A stretch of DNA of 64,000 nucleotides from Leptospira harrisiae (GTDB lineage Bacteria > Spirochaetota > Leptospiria > Leptospirales > Leptospiraceae), in NCBI RefSeq assembly GCF_002811945.1, contig NZ_NPDX01000001.1:1124501-1188500 (forward strand), written 5' to 3'. This document shows positions 28,637-37,387 of the stretch, piece by piece; position 1 is the first letter of the stretch; every line of letters starts with the position of its first letter. The notes beneath the pieces are model-generated. The model saw only the letters and a program-made list of their open reading frames with translations, was not told where the DNA came from and did not search any database. The translations under genes were made by a program, and so were the position numbers.

Positions 28637-29138
28637 ATGCTGCTTCCTGAAGCGAGTTTCTTTGTATTGGACTGATCCTTTCATCCATTGGGGAAAAAAG
28701 CAATTAGCTATAAAAAGTAAGTGAGTTACTTTTTGCAATCGGTGTAAAAGGAAAGCCAGGTTCCATGGCATACCAGTTTCCGCATACAACCCATTTCCAT
28801 GGAAACTGCGTTTCCCATCTCCATACGCCCAAATTCCAAATTAATCCAGTTTCCCTTTCAATTTAATTTCTTTTCCTTGCCAAATTTCAGACACGGAATT
28901 CCCAACCTTTGTTTTTCCATTCGGTTTCTCGCTTGAACTTTCTTTTTACTGCTTAGTACTTAGAACTATTCCGCCTAAAATTAGACTTTGCAGTCGTTTG
29001 GCCAAGAGAAGGAGTGAAACGGAATGAACCTGAATCGCAAACTGTGGAAATCCCAAGCAAATGAGAAAAAAAGATGGACAAAGTATGGTAAAAGTATTTT
29101 TATAAAACAATCGTTCGATATAAAAGGATTTCTTTTTT
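28637..29138. other. 502-bp intergenic region between DUF1499 gene and tetR
   Basis: No protein gene of normal size is visible. It contains a perfect 9-bp hairpin or operator at 28712-28734, a cluster of TTTCC/GGAAA elements at 28761-28860 that includes the 12-bp palindrome TTTCCATGGAAA, and a possible 40-codon frame at 29024-29146 that runs into tetR. No tRNA-like fold was seen. Divergent promoters for the two flanking genes must lie here, but I could not place convincing -35/-10 pairs. Confidence 0.6.
28712..28734. promoter_or_regulatory. Perfect palindrome, candidate regulator site
   Basis: AAAAAGTAA (28712-28720), GTGAG spacer, TTACTTTTT (28726-28734). It sits 76 nt upstream of the DUF1499 start. 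The size and symmetry suit a TetR-type operator, and a TetR gene lies on the other side of this gap, but it could also be an mRNA hairpin. Regulator assignment is inference. Confidence 0.4.
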
Positions 29139-29146
29139 ATGCCTAA
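29024..29146 (+). CDS. Possible 40-residue leader ORF overlapping tetR
   Basis: An ATG at 29024 with AGAAGGAG about 9 nt upstream opens a 40-codon frame that is Lys/Arg-rich and ends at the TAA 29144-29146, overlapping the tetR start by 8 nt. The ribosome site is better than that of tetR itself, so it could be a translated leader coupled to tetR. No homology is recognised, and it may be chance. Confidence 0.3.
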   Translation: MNLNRKLWKSQANEKKRWTKYGKSIFIKQSFDIKGFLFYA

Positions 29147-29696
29147 GATAGTCGACCACGATCTTTACAGAGCTGAACTACTGGCAAAATGTATGCCTAT
29201 TTTTGTAACGAAAGGTGTTTCATCTGTCTCGATGCGCGAATTATCAAAGGAGTTAGGTGTTTCAACGGGAACCCTTTACCATTACTTTCCAACGAAAGAG
29301 ATTCTATTTGAATCTATGGTAAAACAACTCGTTGCCATTGATGAAAAAGAGATTACCGAACTTTCTGAAAGTCATACGGGTCTCCAGGACATTATGGCTT
29401 TCGTTGCAAAACGAGAGGAACATTTTATAAACCTAATGTTACTTGCTGTGGATGTAAAGAGACACTTGAGTGAATCGAGTGAACTTATGCAACTAGTGGA
29501 AGATTCATTTACTTCGTATCGAACAGCTTTGGATCGATTTTTTCCTTCGACGACTAATACAAATAGTGGTAAGGCATTTTTGTCATTTTTTCTGGGAGCA
29601 TTGTTTTTAAAAAATAATGCAACTGAGGAAACCAATTGGCCGGAACTTTTTGAAGGTTTGGGGAACCTCATGACATTGTTTCAAAGCAAAGAATAA
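29139..29696 (+). CDS. TetR/AcrR family transcriptional regulator
   Basis: 185 residues. The N-terminal helix-turn-helix is typical of TetR: FVTKGVSSVSMRELSKELGVSTGTLYHYFPTKEILF at about residues 22-57. The C-terminal ligand-binding half is helical and not recognised. It is immediately followed (12 nt) by the alkB-type gene, so it probably controls that gene in response to an alkane, fatty acid or similar hydrophobic ligand (inference from context). The start is supported by AAAGGA 11 nt upstream. Confidence 0.9.
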   Translation: MPKIVDHDLYRAELLAKCMPIFVTKGVSSVSMRELSKELGVSTGTLYHYFPTKEILFESMVKQLVAIDEKEITELSESHTGLQDIMAFVAKREEHFINLMLLAVDVKRHLSESSELMQLVEDSFTSYRTALDRFFPSTTNTNSGKAFLSFFLGALFLKNNATEETNWPELFEGLGNLMTLFQSKE

Positions 29697-29708
29697 GGAG
29701 ATACGTTT

Positions 29709-30797
29709 ATGACATTCACCAAAAGACTTAGTTTTTTACTTAGTTTTATTTTGCCGATTTTGGTTGTTGTTGCCGAATGGGTTGGTGGCCTTACCTATTT
29801 GTTGGTTCCGATTACGGTCTTTGTTTTTTTACCATTGTTGGATTTTGTTTTAGGAAAAGACAACTCGAATCCAGACGAATCTAATTTCCTCAAATTACAA
29901 AATGATTTCTATTTCCGTTTTCTAACGCAAGTGTGGGCTTATCTTCAACTTGCCTTTGTTATTTGGTCCGTTTACAGAATTGCCGTATACCCACATTCCT
30001 TGGTTGAATTTATTCTGTTTGCGATATCAGTCGGAATTGTAACGGGTGGAATTGGCATTACTGTTGGCCATGAGCTTGGGCATAAAAACATGCGTTATGA
30101 ACAATTTCTTGCCAAGATGATTTATATGACAGTTTGTTATATGCACTTTTTTATTGAACACAATCGAGGGCATCATACAAACGTCTCTACTCCTAACGAT
30201 CCTGCTTCCTCCAAAAAAAACCAATCATTCTATCAATTTTATCTTCAAACAGTCTTCGGTGCTTACCAATCTGCTTGGGAGTTAGAAACAAAACGTTTAA
30301 AAAAGTTGGGACTCAGCTCGCTTCATTATCGAAATGAAATGATATGGTATTTGGTAGTTACTATTCTCTTTTTGACATTGATGGTGGGATTTGGATCAAT
30401 GTATTCTTTCAATGTTATCCGTTGGGATATACTCGGATTTTTGTTGTTACAATCGCTAATAGCATTTTCCCTATTGGAGTTGACCAATTACATTGAACAT
30501 TATGGCTTGAAGAGAAAAGAAATTGGCAATGGTAAATTTGAAAAAGTACTACCCATTCATTCTTGGAATCAAAACTATTTTGTTTCCAATGCTTTTTTGT
30601 TTCACCTACAAAGACACTCAGACCATCATGCAAATGCGGGTAGGCGATACCAAGTTTTAAGACATTTTGAAGAAGCTCCTCAACTGCCATTTGGTTATGA
30701 ATTGATGATTCTTATCGCTTTGTTTCCGCCGCTTTGGTTTCAAATGATGAATCCAATTTTAGAGTCTTGGGAATTAAAGAATCCATTGAAACATTAA
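29709..30797 (+). CDS. alkB: AlkB-type alkane 1-monooxygenase / membrane fatty-acid hydroxylase
   Basis: Integral-membrane non-haem di-iron monooxygenase, 362 residues with about six helices. The histidine boxes match AlkB rather than ordinary desaturases: H121-ELGHK, E150-HNRGHH, the HYG motif N-Y-I-E-H264-Y-G, and LQRHSDHH at 300-307 followed by ANAGRRYQVLR. AlkB hydroxylates the terminal carbon of medium-chain alkanes with electrons from rubredoxin; no rubredoxin gene is next to it. Family assignment is strong. Whether the physiological substrate is an alkane or a host- or self-derived lipid is unknown. It is downstream of a TetR regulator and ends before a strong hairpin at 30830. Confidence 0.9.
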   Translation: MTFTKRLSFLLSFILPILVVVAEWVGGLTYLLVPITVFVFLPLLDFVLGKDNSNPDESNFLKLQNDFYFRFLTQVWAYLQLAFVIWSVYRIAVYPHSLVEFILFAISVGIVTGGIGITVGHELGHKNMRYEQFLAKMIYMTVCYMHFFIEHNRGHHTNVSTPNDPASSKKNQSFYQFYLQTVFGAYQSAWELETKRLKKLGLSSLHYRNEMIWYLVVTILFLTLMVGFGSMYSFNVIRWDILGFLLLQSLIAFSLLELTNYIEHYGLKRKEIGNGKFEKVLPIHSWNQNYFVSNAFLFHLQRHSDHHANAGRRYQVLRHFEEAPQLPFGYELMILIALFPPLWFQMMNPILESWELKNPLKH

Positions 30798-30829
30798 TAT
30801 TTCTAAGAGCTTGGTTCTGCTCTAAAGAA

Positions 30830-30858
30830 AAACCTGCAAAGAAAAACTTTGCAGGTTT
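30830..30858. terminator. Hairpin terminator between convergent alkB and DUF3999-like gene
   Basis: A perfect 12-bp stem, AAACCTGCAAAG (30830-30841) with CTTTGCAGGTTT (30847-30858), and an A5 loop. Read on the minus strand it is followed by a T-rich tail, so it best serves the minus-strand gene. It can also stop transcripts from alkB. Confidence 0.8.
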
Positions 30859-30867
30859 CCGAGTTGC

Positions 30868-32103
30868 TCATTCGGATTCTAATAAAACCGATCTTTTTGA
30901 TCTTATAATCGAAAATAACAAATACAACAATGCTGCGATTCCTAAATAAAAGAATCCGGACGCAATATATCCAGAAACAGGTGGGTATAAAATACTAAAA
31001 CTAAAATCAGGATTTTCTGATTCCTTGAGTAAGTTTGCCAATTTAGGTTCGTTATTTTTAATTTCATCGCCTGAAGGATATGAGTAAGGATCAAAATTGA
31101 TTGGCCATTGGTAAGGGTTTCCATAATAAAGTGAATAACCTTCCTTATTTCCATCCTGGTTTGCGAAAAAATAAATTTCTTCAAGTGGTTGGACAGTTAT
31201 CGCATTTTTTAGGTGAAGCGTTTCGTTTTCGCCGTCATAAACTTCAATTTCAAATTCAGAATTGATTGTCCTTGAAAGAGGTATTTCTGTAAAAACTCCT
31301 TCCTCTTTGTTATGATTTACTGTTCCTTCAAATACAGTGTCCCATTCTTTTTTGTTTATTTTTCCGCGAACAGTAATTCTCCGTTCCCAGTTGGTTTCCT
31401 CAAACTCTAGTTTTAAAATTTGAAATGCCGATTGTGATTCATTAGGAAATAAAAACTTACAGTGATTTTCTGCCAGCACTGGGCTTGCAACTGAATGCGA
31501 TTTTTCCCAATATAGGTTTTTATTTTGTTTTGCTCTGGTTGCATTCGGAAATTTTAAATCCGAACCTGGTTCTGCCTCTAATCGTAAAAACCGGTGTTTT
31601 GTTCCACTTAAATCAATTTCTCCAGACGATTGGTTGCCATATTTATAAAGGAAAACTGATTTTGAATCCGAAAATTGGTCTGGGTTGTCACCTAATTTTA
31701 AAGTAATGGATGTTTCATAATCATAAGCACTAGAAACCGATAACTTAGTATAATTCATACCTTCTGGTAACTTAGGAAGTTCCAATACATAAATTTCTAA
31801 ATCATCTTTTTTAGTAAATAGAAGTTCCGGTTTTACTTTTTCTGTATTTTTGGCAATTTCTTCTGCATTTTGAATATGATAGGGTACTATTTCTCCGTTG
31901 TAAGCGATTCTTAAGTCGCCGTAAAAGGAGTGTTTATAGATGTCCTCGTCTAACATCAGTTTTACAACTCCATTTGGAGATATATTGCCTGAAATTTTCA
32001 GATCTTTTTTGTATTTAAAGTTTTGTACAGCAAGAGGTCTGCTTGAAACTTGAGAAGTAATCGAAATAAAGAATAGAATGGAAATTAAGTATTGAAGTTT
32101 CAT
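30868..32103 (-). CDS. DUF3999-like exported membrane protein
   Basis: 411 residues from the ATG at 32103, whose ATGA overlaps the stop of the DUF2339 gene by 4 nt. It has a signal peptide (LQYLISILFFISITSQVSS), a large beta-rich extracytoplasmic region (RFLRLEAEPGSDLKF, then a jelly-roll-like part with WERRITVRGKIN), and one C-terminal membrane helix (FFYLGIAALLYLLFSII). Genes for DUF3999 proteins commonly sit beside DUF2339 genes in other bacteria, and this layout matches, although the sequence match is only fair. Function is unknown; a cell-envelope role is likely. Confidence 0.7.
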   Translation of the reverse strand: MKLQYLISILFFISITSQVSSRPLAVQNFKYKKDLKISGNISPNGVVKLMLDEDIYKHSFYGDLRIAYNGEIVPYHIQNAEEIAKNTEKVKPELLFTKKDDLEIYVLELPKLPEGMNYTKLSVSSAYDYETSITLKLGDNPDQFSDSKSVFLYKYGNQSSGEIDLSGTKHRFLRLEAEPGSDLKFPNATRAKQNKNLYWEKSHSVASPVLAENHCKFLFPNESQSAFQILKLEFEETNWERRITVRGKINKKEWDTVFEGTVNHNKEEGVFTEIPLSRTINSEFEIEVYDGENETLHLKNAITVQPLEEIYFFANQDGNKEGYSLYYGNPYQWPINFDPYSYPSGDEIKNNEPKLANLLKESENPDFSFSILYPPVSGYIASGFFYLGIAALLYLLFSIIRSKRSVLLESE

Positions 32104-33785
32104 TTTGTTTCCTTTTTGAAATGATTGTATAATGTTCCTGTTACAATGAGTGTAACACCTAAGAATAAACCTGCGAGAATACGGTAACCTAAACTCAAAT
32201 TCCAAAAATCATATAAGTAGAATTTTATGATGACTAGGGATAATGAGCCAAATCCAACATATCTGAGAGATTGGATTTTTTTGAGGAATCCGATGGTTAA
32301 AGCAACTAATCCATAAACAATCAAACTGAGCGTATAGAGAAATAATTGTTTTTCTTCTGGAAATCCAAGGTAAATTTCAACGAAAGTACCAAGCAACCAA
32401 TAGGGATAGGCAGCATATAAAAAGAGTTTAGAAAAATCAGAGAACTTTCTGCTGTAGAGATAAGAAAGTACCAGATAAACCGATCCTGTTGCGAATACCA
32501 AAAATCTTCCGTTTAAGAAAGGGATTTCGTTTTGAGAGCGATAAGTGAAAGCAAAAATGTAGAACAATGCAAAAAACCAAACAGGGAAAGCCGCCCAATA
32601 CATATACAATTGTTTGGAGTAGGTGGATGCAATGGTTACAAGGAAAGCGAAACTGATGAGACTAAAAGCCAAAAATTTTCCCGTGGTTCCAATGACGATT
32701 AAACTTACAATGAATGGGAGACCAAATAACCCAATGATATCATATAGTTTTTTCTTATCCAAACTTAAGGTTGTTCTTCTGATAGAACGTTCATACAATC
32801 CATAAAATAAGATAAGGATTAAGGTCAGTAAAAATGGCTTTGCAATTGGATAAAAAACAGAAAAAATCCAAAATGACTGTACAAATCCAAGTCCCAATGT
32901 AAACCCGATAGCAGTGATGGTGAGAATGAGGTCTTTTGATTTTGAAGTTTCTAATGTTTGAAATTCTCTCAAAAGAAACAATAGAAAAACTCCCAATTGG
33001 AAGACAATTGGATAAAATGGTTTTGCATCGGCTAGGTTTGAATCAGCCCAGCCAACAAAGATTAGGTGATTTGCTCCAAGCAAAAGGAGTGGCATGATTT
33101 TCCAGTTTGTATCTTTTCGTACCCAGAAAAATAAAATATTCCATAAAAGTAGATAAGTGAATAAAAATGGATATGAGTTTTGTCCTGTCGATAGTAGCAG
33201 GGGAACTAAAAATGCACCAAGAGATGCAAATCCAAATAACACTTCGCTTTTTTGAGAATGGGCAATGGCGACTGTGGTTAAACTTAGGATTAGTAAACCA
33301 ACAAAACAGGTTTCAGTAGAGTAGAGATCATACCAAAGATATCCCGAATAGTACGCTGAAAATAAAACTGCAATTCCAAGACCCATAAGACTTGGTGAAA
33401 GGTAGGGTCTTGTATTCCTTACACGGAATCCATAAATTAGAACCGGAATTGCCAAAACAAGGCCAATCCAAATTCGAACAGATTCATTGATCCAATATTC
33501 TTCAATTGCTAAATAGAAAAACCAGATTGAAGCAAGAAGTAATGAGAATACTCCTAACTTTACAAATAAATTTTCTCCGATCCACTGAACAAACCAATTG
33601 GGTCCATCATTTAATGATACCTCTGTTTGGTGGACAACTGTAGGAGCAGGGGCCGGTTTTGTGCGAATCTGCTCTTGCGGAGTTTGGGTATTAGAGAGGG
33701 ATAAAACTCTTTCTTTTAGAAAAGAAAGCTCCCTCTCCATGGATTGAATCCTTGTTAGGATTTCTTTTGTTTCTTTTTCTTCCAC
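32100..33785 (-). CDS. DUF2339 multi-spanning membrane protein
   Basis: 561 residues. An N-terminal coiled-coil (EILTRIQSMERELSFLKERVLSL) is followed by a Pro-rich linker and the conserved WIGENLFVKLGVFSLLLASIWFFY start of the membrane part. Roughly fifteen hydrophobic helices then run to the end. This is the DUF2339 architecture; no biochemical role is established for the family. It lies 42 nt after ispG and overlaps the DUF3999-like gene, so the pair is co-expressed and may form one envelope complex (inference). Confidence 0.85.
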   Translation of the reverse strand: MEEKETKEILTRIQSMERELSFLKERVLSLSNTQTPQEQIRTKPAPAPTVVHQTEVSLNDGPNWFVQWIGENLFVKLGVFSLLLASIWFFYLAIEEYWINESVRIWIGLVLAIPVLIYGFRVRNTRPYLSPSLMGLGIAVLFSAYYSGYLWYDLYSTETCFVGLLILSLTTVAIAHSQKSEVLFGFASLGAFLVPLLLSTGQNSYPFLFTYLLLWNILFFWVRKDTNWKIMPLLLLGANHLIFVGWADSNLADAKPFYPIVFQLGVFLLFLLREFQTLETSKSKDLILTITAIGFTLGLGFVQSFWIFSVFYPIAKPFLLTLILILFYGLYERSIRRTTLSLDKKKLYDIIGLFGLPFIVSLIVIGTTGKFLAFSLISFAFLVTIASTYSKQLYMYWAAFPVWFFALFYIFAFTYRSQNEIPFLNGRFLVFATGSVYLVLSYLYSRKFSDFSKLFLYAAYPYWLLGTFVEIYLGFPEEKQLFLYTLSLIVYGLVALTIGFLKKIQSLRYVGFGSLSLVIIKFYLYDFWNLSLGYRILAGLFLGVTLIVTGTLYNHFKKETK

Positions 33786-33827
33786 GGAGGAAATGGTTCA
33801 CATCCGCATAAGGAGGGGAACTACTTT

Positions 33828-35876
33828 TTATTCTGGATCGTTCCACATTCCGTTTTCACGGATGAGGTCGATGAGTAAATCGGCAGCTTCCGTTTCTTGG
33901 ACTCCTTTTTTTACAATTTCTTTCCCTTTGTAGAGGTGAACCTTACCGATTCCTGCACCCACATATCCAAAATCAGCATCTGCCATTTCACCCGGGCCAT
34001 TTACGATACATCCCATGACTGCAATTTTTACACCTTTTAGATGTCCTGTTCTTTGTTTGATCATAGCAGTTGTGGATTGTAAATCAAACATAGTGCGTCC
34101 ACAGGATGGGCAAGAGATGTATTCAGTTTTTGTGAGACGCAGTCTTGTTGCTTGTAAAATATCAAAACTTAAATGAAGTGATTCTTCTGGTTCCCCATCC
34201 CCATAAGACAAACGAACTACATCGCCAATTCCATCCAATAAACTTCCACCTACATGAATCGATGATTCATAGAGAAGTTCTTCTTTATCCTTTGAATGAT
34301 GGACAAGGACAATTGGATAATCAGATTCTCTTAATTGATAAGCCAACTTTCTGACAGTGAGTAGATCTCCATTTTTTACAGAAAAAAGAAGGTTTTCAAT
34401 TTTTCTTTTTTTCGATTCTTTTACAATTCTTTCAGCTAGATGAATGTTTTGCAAATCGATACTCCATTCAACGCTACGTTTATCCTTGGCAAAACGAGTG
34501 ACAAAATCCAAAAGATCATCCCAAGATTCTTCTGATTCTTGAAAGAATAAACTGGGATTGATCACCCACTTTTGAAATCGATAAATGTCCTCTGCCAAAC
34601 TATCATATTGGTAAGTCAGTTCCTTTGAAAGTTCCACAGAGACTGGGAGCGGAAATGATCCCCGTTTAACTGTAGTTCCAAGGGAGATTAAATCCAATTC
34701 TGATTGAATCGTAAAATGAATGAGTTCTGGAATTCGACCAGACTTAGATCCCCTTTGGATGAGATGAAGAACTTCTTCTGCTGATTCAGATCCAAAAAAA
34801 GGAAAACAAGTTTCAATACGAACAGGCGAGTTATCACCAATTTTAGTTTCACCCAAAGCCAACTCTTTGGAATAGAATCTAGAGTATTGGAATGGATCGC
34901 GAAATTCAGTAAAAATAGTTTTTTGGTTTTCAATCGATTGTGATTCGAAATGGGGATCTGATACTGATGAAATTTTGTTGTTTTGATGAAAGAGTTCGTT
35001 GTATTTTCGAACCAATTCTTTCGCTACAGGGATTTCATAAATGGCATCTTCGGTCAGCGATACACGAATGGTATCACCAAGTCCATCTGCGAGTAAACTT
35101 CCAATCCCTATCGCAGATTTAATCCTGCCGTCTTTACCATCACCAGCTTCCGTAACACCTAGGTGAAGAGGATAGTCCATTCCTAAATCATAAAATCTGG
35201 AAACTAACATCCGGTAGGCTTGGATCATCACTTGAGGATTGGATGCCTTCATTGAAACAACAATATCTCGATAAGAGTGTCTTTCTGCTATTCGTATAAA
35301 CTCTAATGCCGATTCTACCATTCCAAGTGGAGTGTCACCAAACCGATTCATAATACGATCAGAAAGACTTCCGTGATTAGTCCCTATGCGCATAGCCACA
35401 CCCAATTCTTTTGCACGAAGCACTAGGGGCGTAAATACTTCTTCAATTCGTTCTAGTTCTTCATTGTAATCTTTGTCTGTGTATTCGATGATTTCAAATT
35501 TTTTTTTGTCTGCAAAATTGCCAGGATTGATTCGCACCTTTTCAACCCATTCTACACATTTTAAGGCTACTTGTGGAGTAAAATGAATATCTGCAACCAA
35601 AGGAACTTTAAGTCCTAGTTCTTTCATTTTTTGACGTATGTTTGGCAAATTGTCTGCATCTGCCTGACTAGGTACTGTTAGGCGGACAATTTCAGATCCA
35701 GCTTTTTCTAAATCAAAAATTTGTTTGATACTGGCTTCCGTATCTCTTGTGTTAGATGTAATCATTGATTGGATACGAATTGGGTTTTTCCCACCAATTC
35801 CAACATCTCCTACCTTCACTTCCCTGGTAGGACGTCTTTTATAGAAAAATGGCGATTCGTTATATTTGGTGCTCAT
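33828..35876 (-). CDS. ispG: 4-hydroxy-3-methylbut-2-enyl diphosphate synthase, long form
   Basis: IspG (GcpE) converts MEcPP to HMBPP, the penultimate step of the non-mevalonate isoprenoid route, using a [4Fe-4S] cluster. The N-terminal TIM barrel has the typical [16 protein letters not shown] region and [19 protein letters not shown]. The C-terminal cluster ligands are C589, C592 (CPSCGRT) and C623 (GCIVNGPGE). At 682 residues it is about 300 longer than the E. coli enzyme because of an inserted domain between barrel and cluster domain, as in chlamydiae, plants and other leptospires. It is first in the minus-strand unit with the DUF2339/DUF3999 genes. Confidence 0.96.
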   Translation of the reverse strand: MSTKYNESPFFYKRRPTREVKVGDVGIGGKNPIRIQSMITSNTRDTEASIKQIFDLEKAGSEIVRLTVPSQADADNLPNIRQKMKELGLKVPLVADIHFTPQVALKCVEWVEKVRINPGNFADKKKFEIIEYTDKDYNEELERIEEVFTPLVLRAKELGVAMRIGTNHGSLSDRIMNRFGDTPLGMVESALEFIRIAERHSYRDIVVSMKASNPQVMIQAYRMLVSRFYDLGMDYPLHLGVTEAGDGKDGRIKSAIGIGSLLADGLGDTIRVSLTEDAIYEIPVAKELVRKYNELFHQNNKISSVSDPHFESQSIENQKTIFTEFRDPFQYSRFYSKELALGETKIGDNSPVRIETCFPFFGSESAEEVLHLIQRGSKSGRIPELIHFTIQSELDLISLGTTVKRGSFPLPVSVELSKELTYQYDSLAEDIYRFQKWVINPSLFFQESEESWDDLLDFVTRFAKDKRSVEWSIDLQNIHLAERIVKESKKRKIENLLFSVKNGDLLTVRKLAYQLRESDYPIVLVHHSKDKEELLYESSIHVGGSLLDGIGDVVRLSYGDGEPEESLHLSFDILQATRLRLTKTEYISCPSCGRTMFDLQSTTAMIKQRTGHLKGVKIAVMGCIVNGPGEMADADFGYVGAGIGKVHLYKGKEIVKKGVQETEAADLLIDLIRENGMWNDPE

Positions 35877-36015
35877 TTGAATCTTATGTTCTCATTATCT
35901 AGAAAATTAAATTCAAAATTTTGGGCAAGCAGTATGAAAAAAATCTGTGGGTTTCAATTTCCATCCTCCTCAGACCGAAAATCTATTTAGGAAGAATACC
36001 GGGCTTTTTGATACG

Positions 36016-36300
36016 ATGAATACGGAAGTAAAACAAGGTTTACAGCGAAAATACCGAGTACAGGTCACAGTGGCAATCTACCGAGAAGGAAGTTTGTCTT
36101 ACAAAAGTGAAATTCTGTCACCGGCGTATTATGACAAACGCCAAGAAGCTCGAGACCATATCCGCCAAGAAATCCGAGAAAGATTAGCCCATTCTAAGTT
36201 CTTCCGGTCCACTCGTTTGGATTATGATCTTGTTCGTTACACAGAAGAGGGAAGTTGTAATACATTCCTCCGATACAGCATTCAAGATTCTGAAATTTGA
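36016..36300 (+). CDS. Small hypothetical protein
   Basis: 94 residues from the ATG at 36016; a GTG at 35947 would add 23 residues but gives an unnatural N-terminus. The protein is basic and soluble: QRKYRVQVTVAIYREGSL, then a charged helix of RQEARDHIRQEIRERLAHSKFF type and a short beta-like tail. No domain is recognised. It overlaps mutY by 4 nt through a shared TTGA, so the two are translated together. A real gene is likely because of that overlap and the coherent sequence. Confidence 0.65.
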   Translation: MNTEVKQGLQRKYRVQVTVAIYREGSLSYKSEILSPAYYDKRQEARDHIRQEIRERLAHSKFFRSTRLDYDLVRYTEEGSCNTFLRYSIQDSEI

Positions 36301-37367
36301 ATCCTAAAAAAAAAATATTCGATTGGTACCAAACCCATAAAAGGGATCTACCTTTTCGAAAGAAAAAACAAGCGTATCCTATTTGGGTTTCTGAAGTAAT
36401 GCTTCAGCAAACAAGAGTTAATGCAATGTTGCCATTGTATGAAGCGTTTATCAAACGATTTCCCAATCCGGAATCATTAGCTTCTTCGGAAGAGGAAGAA
36501 GTATTGGCTTACTGGAAAGGCCTAGGTTATTATAGTCGAGCTCGTAATCTTAGAAAGGCGGCCATCTTTCTTGTCCAAAATTATAATGGTTCTTTTCCGA
36601 AAGATCTAAATTCTGTTTTAAAACTTCCTGGAATTGGAAATTATACAGCTAGGGCAATTCTTTCTATTGCCTATGACTTGCCCTTTGCTGTGTTAGATGG
36701 AAACGTGAAACGGGTTTTGTCTCGGTATTACGGATATACAGAAAATATTTTAGGTTCAAAGGCTGATAGTGACTTACAAGAGAAAGCTGACCTCTTTTTA
36801 AACACCGAACATCCTGGTGACCACAACCAAGCATTGATGGAACTAGGGGCAACCCTTTGTCTTCCTGAATCACCGAAATGTCTCCTCTGTCCTCTTAGTG
36901 ATTTTTGTTTCGCAAGAATCCACCAAAAAACTGGTGAAATCCCATTACGGAAAAAAGAGAAAAAACAAATCCAACTTTCCTCTGAAATTTTTGTTCTAAT
37001 GGATCAAAAACGAATTTTACTCGTTCGAGAACCTAAAATGCGATTTCTAAAGGATATGTTTCATCTTCCTTATGGAATGGTCGGTGAAGTTCCCGAAGAA
37101 ACCTATGCTCCCACTCCCTTCTTTCTTGGCCTGAAAAAAATCTTAAAAGACCCAAAACCAGTAGGTATGTTTAAACATACGATCACCCACCATAAATTGG
37201 TTTTTTCCGTTTTTGTCTCACCATTGAAAGGGATTGAAGAAATCGACAATTTGACAAAGAAATTCGGTGTCGAAAGTAAGTGGGTTACTCTCTCGAGTCT
37301 AGATACTGAATTTCCTTCTTCTCTCGCCTCAAAAGTAAAAAAGTTTTTGCTTTACTTAGAATCCTAA
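36297..37367 (+). CDS. mutY: A/G-specific adenine DNA glycosylase MutY
   Basis: MutY removes adenine mispaired with 8-oxoguanine. The catalytic Glu lies in SEVMLQQTRV and the catalytic Asp in LDGNVKRVLSRYYG, after the helix-hairpin-helix LKLPGIGNYTARAI. The [4Fe-4S] ligands are C188, C195, C198 and C204 (CX6CX2CX5C). A C-terminal NUDIX-like domain recognises 8-oxoG. The start is TTG at 36297: the first ATG is inside the catalytic motif and would remove essential residues. It overlaps the previous gene by TTGA. Length 356 is normal. Confidence 0.96.
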   Translation: MNPKKKIFDWYQTHKRDLPFRKKKQAYPIWVSEVMLQQTRVNAMLPLYEAFIKRFPNPESLASSEEEEVLAYWKGLGYYSRARNLRKAAIFLVQNYNGSFPKDLNSVLKLPGIGNYTARAILSIAYDLPFAVLDGNVKRVLSRYYGYTENILGSKADSDLQEKADLFLNTEHPGDHNQALMELGATLCLPESPKCLLCPLSDFCFARIHQKTGEIPLRKKEKKQIQLSSEIFVLMDQKRILLVREPKMRFLKDMFHLPYGMVGEVPEETYAPTPFFLGLKKILKDPKPVGMFKHTITHHKLVFSVFVSPLKGIEEIDNLTKKFGVESKWVTLSSLDTEFPSSLASKVKKFLLYLES

Positions 37368-37387
37368 TTCGATACGATTCACGGGCT

